From: an uncultured Blautia sp.
GTDB taxonomy: Bacteria; Bacillota; Clostridia; Lachnospirales; Lachnospiraceae
Assembly: GCA_900543715.1 (NCBI GenBank)
Contig: UQSX01000055.1
Coordinates: forward strand, 1 to 20,106
Reading direction: 5' to 3'
Length of the DNA: 20,106 nucleotides
Positions 14,619-20,106 of this stretch are shown here, in pieces. The position numbers were made by a program, and so were the translations under genes. Under the pieces are notes generated by a model. That model was not told where the DNA came from, did no database searches, and saw only the letters and a program-made list of their open reading frames with translations. The number at the start of each line of letters is the position of its first letter. The first letter of the stretch is position 1.

Positions 14619-16418
14619 ATGTATCAGTATCAGAAAGATTATCCCAGACCACAGCTTGTCCGGGAGAACTGGAAAAACTTAAACGGAGAATGGAATTTTG
14701 CCTTTGATGACGGCAGGGAAGGGATAAAAAACAAGTGGCCAAAGGAGTTTCCTCAGGGAGAAAAAATCCTGGTGCCCTTTACCTACGAGACAGAAAAAAG
14801 CGGCATTGGCCGTCAGGAACGCCATTCCAGAGTGTGGTATGAGAGAACGCTGTCTCTGGAAAAGAAAGAAGAAAAGCGGTATCTCCTTCACTTTGAAGGC
14901 TGTGATTTCTATACAAAAGTATGGGTAAACGGAGAGCTGGCCGGCTCCCACAAAGGGGGCTATGCCAGGTTTACCTTCGATGTAACAGAGCTTCTTATCC
15001 AGGGAGAAAACCGGATCACGGTCATGGCTGAAGATTCCTATGAGCTTCGTCAGCCCAGAGGAAAACAGCGGTGGAGAAAGGAAAATTTTGGCTGCTGGTA
15101 TGTTCAGACCACCGGTATCTGGAAGACGGTGTGGCTGGAAGAAGTGCCGGAACTTTACCTTTCCAGGCTGAAGATTACTCCTCATTTAAAGGAGAGGGCA
15201 GTGGAAATCGGCTGGGAAATAAGGGGAAGTCTGGAGCGCTTCCTGGAAGAGGGGCAGGAGGTCTTTTTAAAACTGGAAGCCAGCTTTCAGGGCCGGAGCA
15301 TTTCCTCCGCCAGGACCCGGATAGTCAGAGACCATGGGAAGGCCCTTCTGGATGTTTTCTGTGACCAGGAAGACTTTGGAGAGTGGGGCATTCTGGAATG
15401 GAAACCGGGAGAACCCAACCTTTACGACCTGGACTGTACGTTGGAATTTTTCCATGACAAAGACCATGTCCAGTCCTACTTTGGAATGCGGGAGATTGCC
15501 ATTGAGGGACAGAATATTCTTTTAAACGGCCGTCCCTTTTACCAGCGTTTGATCTTAGACCAGGGCTATTGGAAGGAGTCTCATCTTACCCCTCCAGATG
15601 AAGAGGCTCTCATAGAGGATATCGATAAGATCATGGCTCTTGGGTACAACGGCCTGCGGAAACATCAGAAGACAGAGGATGAGAGATTCCTGTATTGGTG
15701 CGATAAGAAAGGGCTTCTGGTGTGGAGCGAGATGGCGGCGGCCTATGAGTTTGAGGACTATGGGGTAGAAGAATTTACCAGGGAATGGACAGAGATCGTA
15801 AGGCAGAATTACAGTCATCCCTGTATCATTATCTGGACGCCTTTTAATGAATCCTGGGGAATCCCTCAGGTGAAAACAGACCCAAGACAGCAGCATTTTA
15901 CAGAGGAGATCTATCATCTGACCAAGACTCTGGACCCTTACCGTCCAGTGATCGTCAACGACGGCTGGGAGCATACAGTGTCGGATATCATCACGCTTCA
16001 TGATTACGAGGAGGAGGGAAAAATCCTTCTGGATCGTTATCTGAACTGCAAAGAAGAGATACTAAAGGGAGAGGTTTACCACTGCAGTTCCAAGTCTGCC
16101 TTTGCACAGGGTTACGGCTATAAAGGCCAGCCGGTAATCATCAGCGAATACGGCGGAATCGCCTTTGCAGGAGAAGACAAAGGCTGGGGCTATGGAAATA
16201 AAGTGGCAGATAAAGAAGCCTTTATCCAGAGATTTGATGAGATTACCACAGCTGTGAAATCCCTGCCCTATGTGTGCGGCTACTGCTATACCCAGGTCAG
16301 CGACGTGCAGCAGGAGATCAACGGGCTTATGGACGCCGAGAGAAACTTTAAGGTGGAACCGGAGATCATCAGGGAGATCAATGAGAGAAAAGTGGGGTAT
16401 TGGAGATCCTTTATGTAA
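14619..16418 (+). CDS. Glycoside hydrolase family 2 enzyme (beta-galactosidase/beta-glucuronidase-like)
   Basis: The product has 599 residues and no signal peptide, so it acts inside the cell on imported sugars or glycosides. The N-terminal jelly-roll sugar-binding domain starts near residue 7 (RPQLVRENWKNLNGEW is typical), then an immunoglobulin-like domain (about 185-290) and a TIM barrel. Glu411 in TPFNESWG is the likely acid/base and Glu510 in IISEYGG the likely nucleophile. The family covers galactosidases, glucuronidases, mannosidases and others, and sequence reading does not fix the sugar. It is shorter than LacZ (about 1000 residues) and lacks the extra C-terminal domains. GGAGG at 14600-14604 is rather far (14 bases) from the ATG. 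No sugar transporter or regulator is adjacent. Confidence 0.88.
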   Translation: MYQYQKDYPRPQLVRENWKNLNGEWNFAFDDGREGIKNKWPKEFPQGEKILVPFTYETEKSGIGRQERHSRVWYERTLSLEKKEEKRYLLHFEGCDFYTKVWVNGELAGSHKGGYARFTFDVTELLIQGENRITVMAEDSYELRQPRGKQRWRKENFGCWYVQTTGIWKTVWLEEVPELYLSRLKITPHLKERAVEIGWEIRGSLERFLEEGQEVFLKLEASFQGRSISSARTRIVRDHGKALLDVFCDQEDFGEWGILEWKPGEPNLYDLDCTLEFFHDKDHVQSYFGMREIAIEGQNILLNGRPFYQRLILDQGYWKESHLTPPDEEALIEDIDKIMALGYNGLRKHQKTEDERFLYWCDKKGLLVWSEMAAAYEFEDYGVEEFTREWTEIVRQNYSHPCIIIWTPFNESWGIPQVKTDPRQQHFTEEIYHLTKTLDPYRPVIVNDGWEHTVSDIITLHDYEEEGKILLDRYLNCKEEILKGEVYHCSSKSAFAQGYGYKGQPVIISEYGGIAFAGEDKGWGYGNKVADKEAFIQRFDEITTAVKSLPYVCGYCYTQVSDVQQEINGLMDAERNFKVEPEIIREINERKVGYWRSFM

Positions 16419-16464
16419 GAAAATCTACTTTTTTTCTCTTTCCTATTCCCTTTTTCGAGAAATT

Positions 16465-16473
16465 TGGTACAAT
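16465..16473 (+). promoter_or_regulatory. Extended -10 promoter of purC
   Basis: TG (16465-16466), one base, then TACAAT (16468-16473) is an extended -10 element 40 bases before the purC ATG. The -35 region is poor. I see no purine riboswitch between this and the gene, as the leader is only about 35 bases. Confidence 0.6.
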
Positions 16474-16513
16474 AGTAGGGATAAAAAATAAATCATGAAG
16501 AAAGGTGAATAAT

Positions 16514-17383
16514 ATGCAGGAGTACAAACCATTTAAAGAAGGAAAAGTTCGTCAGGTCTTTGATATCGGAGAAAATCTGGTAATCTATGCAACAGACAGA
16601 ATTTCCGCATTTGACTATATTCTGAAGAACACCATTACAAACAAGGGCGTGGTCCTTACAAAAATGTCCAAATTCTGGTTTGACTTTACAAAGGATATCG
16701 TTCCGAACCATATGATTTCCACAGATGTAAAAGACATGCCGGAATTTTTCCAGAAACCGGAGTTTGAAGGACATGTGATGATGTGCAAGAAGCTGGAAAT
16801 GCTTCCGATCGAATGTATCGTAAGAGGCTATATTACAGGAAGCGGCTGGGCCAGCTATCAGAAAGACGGTACTGTCTGCGGAATCAAGCTGCCGGAAGGT
16901 CTGCAGGAATCTGACAAGCTGCCGGAGCCTATCTACACACCAAGTACAAAGGCTGAGCTGGGAGACCATGACGAGAATGTTTCCTTTGAGGCTACTGTGG
17001 AGATCCTGGAGAAATCTTATCCGGGAAAAGGAAGAGAGTATGCAGAAAAAATCCGTGACTATACTCTTGCATTATATAAAAAATGTGCAGAATACGCTCT
17101 TACAAAGAACATTATCATTGCAGACACCAAATTTGAGTTTGGTTTAAATGAGAATGGAGAAGTGGTTCTGGGCGATGAAATGCTGACACCGGACAGCTCC
17201 AGATTCTGGCCGCTGGAAGGCTACAAGCCGGGACAGGGACAGCCTTCCTTTGACAAGCAGTATGTCCGCGACTGGCTGAAGGCACATCCGGACAGCGATT
17301 TCTTACTGCCGGATGATGTAATTGAAAAGACAGTAGATAAGTATGTAGAAGCTTACGAACTGCTTTCCGGCGAGAAATTCTAA
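16514..17383 (+). CDS. purC: SAICAR synthetase PurC
   Basis: It joins aspartate to CAIR using ATP to give SAICAR, a middle step in IMP synthesis. The product has 289 residues, matching the longer PurC type. Visible motifs are KEGKVRQVFDIG (8-19; nucleotide-binding start), LPIECIVRGYITGSGWASY (97-115; the family signature), DTKFEFG (204-210) and LGDEMLTPDSSRFWP (219-233). The frame can start at GTG 16505, but that GTG is part of the SD AAAGGTG (16501-16507), which is spaced 6 bases from ATG 16514. It is a single gene with its own promoter and terminator, away from any other purine gene in this window. Confidence 0.96.
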   Translation: MQEYKPFKEGKVRQVFDIGENLVIYATDRISAFDYILKNTITNKGVVLTKMSKFWFDFTKDIVPNHMISTDVKDMPEFFQKPEFEGHVMMCKKLEMLPIECIVRGYITGSGWASYQKDGTVCGIKLPEGLQESDKLPEPIYTPSTKAELGDHDENVSFEATVEILEKSYPGKGREYAEKIRDYTLALYKKCAEYALTKNIIIADTKFEFGLNENGEVVLGDEMLTPDSSRFWPLEGYKPGQGQPSFDKQYVRDWLKAHPDSDFLLPDDVIEKTVDKYVEAYELLSGEKF

Positions 17384-17410
17384 AGAGAAAAATTTTATAA
17401 AATTTAAAAA

Positions 17411-17460
17411 TGCGTAAGGTGGGAAAGGCCCTTCGGGAGTTTCCCTCTTACGCACTTTTT
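17411..17460 (+). terminator. Rho-independent terminator of purC
   Basis: TGCGTAAGG (17411-17419) and the GGGAAA that follows pair with TTTCCCTCTTACGCA (17440-17454). The tip is a stable CCCTTCGGG loop, and TTTTT follows at 17456-17460. It marks the right end of the purC transcript; the AT-rich insert begins immediately after. Confidence 0.9.
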
Positions 17461-17585
17461 ATATTCTGCTGGCGAAGCTGGGGGATTTTATTGCGAACCC
17501 TGTGTATCGTGATAAAGGAATTGGAAAGAAGGTAATACAACGTTTATATGGTTATTTGGCGGACGACTTGCAGGAGGTGAGTAAA
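17461..17585 (+). pseudogene. Relic of a GNAT acetyltransferase
   Basis: Read in the frame of the next gene, this stretch gives ILLAKLGDFIANPVYRDKG and then IGKKVIQRLYGYLADDL. NPxYRxKGIGKxVIxRL matches motif A of GNAT N-acetyltransferases, the acetyl-CoA pyrophosphate-binding loop (R/Q-x-x-G-x-G/A). Nothing resembling the N-terminal half or the C-terminal motif B of a GNAT is present: the purC terminator lies directly upstream and the start of the kinase gene directly downstream. It is therefore a fragment cut at both ends. A GTG at 17502 could begin a short fusion with the downstream protein, but it has no Shine-Dalgarno sequence. Confidence 0.55.
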
Positions 17586-18131
17586 ATGGCAGAGGGTATA
17601 ATGATTATGGGGGCTTCAGGAGCAGGAAAAACAACTCTTGGCAAAATGGTAGCAGGAAAACTAGGATATAGATTTGTGGATATTGATGAATATATATGGA
17701 GGAAAGATGAAGCGATTCCATTTTCTAAAATATATCCAAAGAAAGAGAAAATTAGCCGTTTGATGGCGGCAATATCAGGCTGTGAGCATTTTGTAATGGC
17801 AGGCTCTATGGATTCATTCCATGAATATTTTGATTCCTTCTTTAAATTAGTTGTTTACTTACATGCGGATGTACGACTTCGTGTAAAACGAGTCCATGAG
17901 CGGGAATTGGAGTTGTTTGGCGAACGCATCTTAGAAGGAGGAGATATGTATGAAAAACATCAAATGTTTTTAAATGACGTCGCAGGGTACGATGATGGAA
18001 TGAGCGGATGTACATTACAGCAGCATGAGGCGTGGTTAAAATCCCTTCAATGTAAAGTGATTCGATTAGATGGGGCGCAGGAATTAGAAAAAAATTTAAA
18101 GATTGTCATTGATGCATATAGAGATGTATAA
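17586..18131 (+). CDS. Small P-loop kinase/ATPase, function unknown
   Basis: The product has 181 residues. Walker A is GASGAGKTT (9-17), followed by a VDIDEYIW segment (31-38), where shikimate and nucleoside kinases place substrate-binding acidic residues. RLRVKRVHERELELFGERI (about 99-117) looks like the lid arginine region. This fits the shikimate/adenylate-kinase-like AAA_17/AAA_18 type group; the substrate is unknown and it need not be a metabolic kinase. The SD GGAGGTG (17573-17579) lies 6 bases before ATG 17586. The longer frame from GTG 17502 would fuse the GNAT relic to its N-terminus and is less likely. Its AT-rich composition (19/60 GC at 17701-17760 and 18061-18120) contrasts with purC (35/60 at 17161-17220), suggesting transfer. 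Confidence 0.8.
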   Translation: MAEGIMIMGASGAGKTTLGKMVAGKLGYRFVDIDEYIWRKDEAIPFSKIYPKKEKISRLMAAISGCEHFVMAGSMDSFHEYFDSFFKLVVYLHADVRLRVKRVHERELELFGERILEGGDMYEKHQMFLNDVAGYDDGMSGCTLQQHEAWLKSLQCKVIRLDGAQELEKNLKIVIDAYRDV

Positions 18132-18161
18132 CTTTTCATTCAGAGGAGTGCGGTAAACCGG

Positions 18162-18214
18162 AAAGGCCGATGGAGCTGCTATATTAAAAATATGTCAGTT
18201 CCATCGGCCTTTTT
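18162..18214. terminator. Bidirectional terminator between the kinase and the aminotransferase
   Basis: A 17-base stem, 18162-18178 with 18196-18212 (one G-U pair), is built on AAAGGCCGATGGA/TCCATCGGCCTTT and continues to a T-run ending at 18214. The A-run on the left arm serves the minus strand. It ends both the kinase (+) and the aminotransferase (-) transcripts. Confidence 0.9.
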
Positions 18215-18243
18215 CAGCCAGTTCTCTGATTTTTTAAAACTAT

Positions 18244-19344
18244 CTATTCCCCTAAAACCTCCCGAAATGCCTCCAGCAGTTCATCATTTTTCTCCGGGCT
18301 CATGACGCAGAACCGGATATAAGAGGAATCCAGGAATGGGAAAGTTGCACAGTCCCGGATCATCAGTCCTTTACGGATACAGTGGTCGAAGACCATATCG
18401 GAAGTTACATCTTCCCGGAGAATCCTGATCAGGAGAAAGTTGGTGCAGGAGGGGTAGACTTTCACAGTTTTCCAGGAGGACAGAGTCTCATACATCCGCT
18501 GACGCTCCCCGGTAATGAGTGCTTTAGTCTTATCAATATAATCTTTATCTGAGAACATAATGCAGCCGGCGATTTCCGCCAGACTGTTGATGGTCCAGGG
18601 ATTTTTCTTGGTATTGATATACTTCAGAAGATCCGGGTTTCCTGTTACCGCATAGCCCAGCCGCAGGCCGGGAGCGGCGAAAAATTTGGAGATCCCACGA
18701 AGGACAATAAGATTGTTGTAGTTGTTGGTGAGAGGGATTGAGGAAATCTTGCTTCCTTCAGGAGTAAATTCCTCGTAGGTCTCGTCCACCATTACAGAGA
18801 TTCCATGCTGGAGGGCGCAGTCCAGGATCTTCCGCATGTCTTTTCTGGCAACAGCGGTGGAAGTGGGGTTGTTGGGATTGCACAGCACCAGCAGATCAAG
18901 GCTGTCATTAAGTTGTCTGCAGAAATCCTCCACATCCATCTGAAAATTATTTTCTTCTTTCAGGGGATAGTAGAGAGTGTGCCCCCCTTCCAGGGAAATC
19001 TCCCGTTCGTATTCTGAATAGGTAGGTCCCAGGATCAGGGCTTTTTTGGGGTGAGTGGTCTGGATAAAAAGGGAGATCAGCTCTGTGGAGCCATTCCCTA
19101 CGATAATATTTTCAAAGTTTGCACCAGTGTAGGCGCAGATACTTTTCCGAAGCTGGGTATAGTCCCTGTCCGGATAATTGGTAATCGCGTCTACATGTTT
19201 TGCCAGTGTTTCCCTTAAAAGCGGGGAAATCCCCAAAGGGTTTACATTAGCGGAAAAACTGGTAATATCCTCTTTTTTTATATGGTAAATTTCTTCGATT
19301 TTTTCCAGGTCGCTGCCGTGGAAATGGTCTTTATGCTTCAGCAT
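18244..19344 (-). CDS. PLP-dependent aminotransferase, CobD/HisC-like
   Basis: The product has 366 residues of fold-type I. Motifs: FSANVNPLG (30-38), NYPDRDYTQLR (56-66), GNGSTELI (83-90), CNPNNPT (155-161; Asn157 contacts PLP), DETY with Asp187, the PLP lysine Lys220 in RGISKFFAAPGLRLG, and Arg228. The N-terminal HGSDLEKI plus FSANVNPLG pattern is closer to threonine-phosphate decarboxylase (CobD, which makes the aminopropanol arm of cobalamin) than to classical histidinol-phosphate aminotransferase. No cobalamin, histidine or other pathway genes are nearby to confirm either. The frame extends to 19392, but GGAGG lies about 8 bases before ATG 19344, so that start is used. Confidence 0.85.
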   Translation of the reverse strand: MLKHKDHFHGSDLEKIEEIYHIKKEDITSFSANVNPLGISPLLRETLAKHVDAITNYPDRDYTQLRKSICAYTGANFENIIVGNGSTELISLFIQTTHPKKALILGPTYSEYEREISLEGGHTLYYPLKEENNFQMDVEDFCRQLNDSLDLLVLCNPNNPTSTAVARKDMRKILDCALQHGISVMVDETYEEFTPEGSKISSIPLTNNYNNLIVLRGISKFFAAPGLRLGYAVTGNPDLLKYINTKKNPWTINSLAEIAGCIMFSDKDYIDKTKALITGERQRMYETLSSWKTVKVYPSCTNFLLIRILREDVTSDMVFDHCIRKGLMIRDCATFPFLDSSYIRFCVMSPEKNDELLEAFREVLGE

Positions 19345-19393
19345 GATAGCGCCTCCCTGCAAGGTTTTCCCAGAGCCATACCGTGTATTCAAG

Positions 19394-19422
19394 TTGCACA
19401 GCAGACCTTTGTAGTGTATAAT
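19394..19422 (+). promoter_or_regulatory. Sigma-A promoter of the right-edge gene
   Basis: TTGCAC (19394-19399), a 17-base spacer and TATAAT (19417-19422) form a strong plus-strand promoter. Transcription would start near 19429, about 57 bases before the TTG start at 19486. It lies within the leader of the oppositely transcribed aminotransferase. Confidence 0.7.
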
Positions 19423-19424
19423 CC

Positions 19425-19453
19425 ATAGTAGCAGAATATTGCGGAGAGTTCAA
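19425..19453 (-). promoter_or_regulatory. Sigma-A promoter of the aminotransferase
   Basis: On the minus strand TTGAAC (plus 19448-19453), a 17-base spacer and TACTAT (plus 19425-19430) precede the aminotransferase, with a predicted start near 19418 and a leader of about 75 bases. Its -10 box is only 2 bases from the -10 box of the opposing promoter. A TATACA a few bases further on is a weaker alternative -10. Confidence 0.6.
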
Positions 19454-19485
19454 TAAAAAAATACAGACAGGGTAAGGGTGATAGT

Positions 19486-20106
19486 TTGAAAGCACGAATG
19501 GAACAACTGATAAACGGAAGATTTGAATATGAAGTGCCCGGGCTCCTTCTCTCCCAGGAAAAGCTGGCGTTTTCGGTAACGCCGGAGGAAAAATTTAAAG
19601 GAGAGCTGCAGTTTGCGGCAGAAGATAGAAGAAGAATTAAGGGAATGGCCTATTCCTCTCACAGGAGACTGCTCCTTGGAAAAGAAAGATTCTCCGGAGA
19701 GCAGCCGGCGCTGCCCTATGGAGTAGATGCAAAAGGGTTAAAAAGTGGTGATAAAATAGAGGGGGAAATCGTTTTAAGCACCAGTATCGGAGAATACAGG
19801 GTGCCTTTTTCGATTGAGGTAAAAACTCCGGAAGTCAGGACTTCTCAGGGAACTGTACGGACTCTGGAGGATTTTGTGAAGCTGGCAAAAGAAGATTTCA
19901 GAGAAGCTTATCAGCTCTTTGTGGAACCTTCTTTTACAAGCCTTCTGGCAGGAAGGGAGTATCTGCTCCCCTGCTATCGGTCCATGGTGAAGACCCCTGC
20001 CCCCTATCAGAATCTGGAAGAGTTTCTCATAAGCGGTGATTTAAAAGAACCGGTAAGTCTGAGCCTGGAAAGGGACAGTCTGGAGCTTTACGAAGTCCAG
20101 TCTTCT
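19486..20106 (+). CDS. Large uncharacterised protein, N-terminal part (DUF5717-like)
   Basis: The frame stays open to the right edge, giving 207 residues of a longer protein. The start MKARMEQLINGRFEYEVPG, followed by beta-rich sequence (about 20-120) and then a helical stretch beginning TLEDFVKLAKEDFREAYQLF near 130, resembles from memory the DUF5717 family, very long proteins found mostly in Lachnospiraceae with no known function. There is no signal peptide and no membrane segment in the visible part. TTG 19486 is chosen because AAGGGTG (19474-19480) lies 5 bases before it and it gives the MK-x-R-x-EQ opening; the next in-frame ATG, 19498, is 17 bases from that SD. The family name is a recollection and needs a profile search. 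Confidence 0.7.
   Translation, partial: MKARMEQLINGRFEYEVPGLLLSQEKLAFSVTPEEKFKGELQFAAEDRRRIKGMAYSSHRRLLLGKERFSGEQPALPYGVDAKGLKSGDKIEGEIVLSTSIGEYRVPFSIEVKTPEVRTSQGTVRTLEDFVKLAKEDFREAYQLFVEPSFTSLLAGREYLLPCYRSMVKTPAPYQNLEEFLISGDLKEPVSLSLERDSLELYEVQSS

Noticed and set aside
16474..16513. Purine riboswitch before purC
   Set aside because: The leader is only about 35-40 bases and holds no purine-aptamer structure or switch terminator.

Overview
The window looks like a chromosomal segment of a Gram-positive Bacillota, most likely a Lachnospiraceae-type gut Clostridium. The grounds are a PolC-type replicative polymerase, a T-box tRNA-sensing leader, strong purine-rich ribosome binding sites, moderate GC, and a gene at the right edge that resembles a large uncharacterised family I associate with Lachnospiraceae. 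Most genes are housekeeping or metabolic. No CRISPR array, insertion sequence, tRNA or rRNA is visible.

Left part (1-3618): the tail of a 4Fe-4S ferredoxin-like protein and its terminator; a serine alpha/beta hydrolase of the monoglyceride lipase/lysophospholipase type; a convergent VanZ-family membrane protein; then a 536-base gene-free stretch holding a sigma-A promoter and a full T-box riboswitch with terminator. The riboswitch controls a neurotransmitter:sodium symporter (NSS) family transporter. The geometry of its specifier loop (AUG) and its T-box bulge (UGGU) both point to tRNA-Met, so the transporter is probably a methionine importer.

Middle part (3640-9956): a thymidylate synthase and dihydrofolate reductase pair (dTMP synthesis and regeneration of the folate it consumes) ends at a bidirectional terminator shared with the oppositely oriented branched-chain aminotransferase ilvE. 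Back-to-back promoters separate ilvE from an XpaC-like/TelA-like pair, which is followed by ispG (isoprenoid precursor synthesis).

Right-centre (9976-17460): polC lies 19 bases behind ispG. Then come an intracellular glycoside hydrolase family 2 enzyme and purC, which sits alone with its own extended -10 promoter and strong terminator.

Right part (17461-20106): an AT-rich insert between two strong terminators carries a relic of a GNAT acetyltransferase running in frame into an intact small P-loop kinase/ATPase, and looks like horizontally acquired DNA. A convergent CobD/HisC-like aminotransferase follows. It shares a compact region of overlapping divergent promoters with the last gene, a partial large protein resembling the DUF5717 family.

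I did not find a convincing new multi-gene system. The most informative observations are the tRNA-Met T-box assignment, the GNAT relic/kinase insert, the variant thymidylate synthase active site, and the overlapping promoters at 19394-19453. Several start codons were moved downstream from the longest reading frame because a well-placed Shine-Dalgarno sequence decides them.
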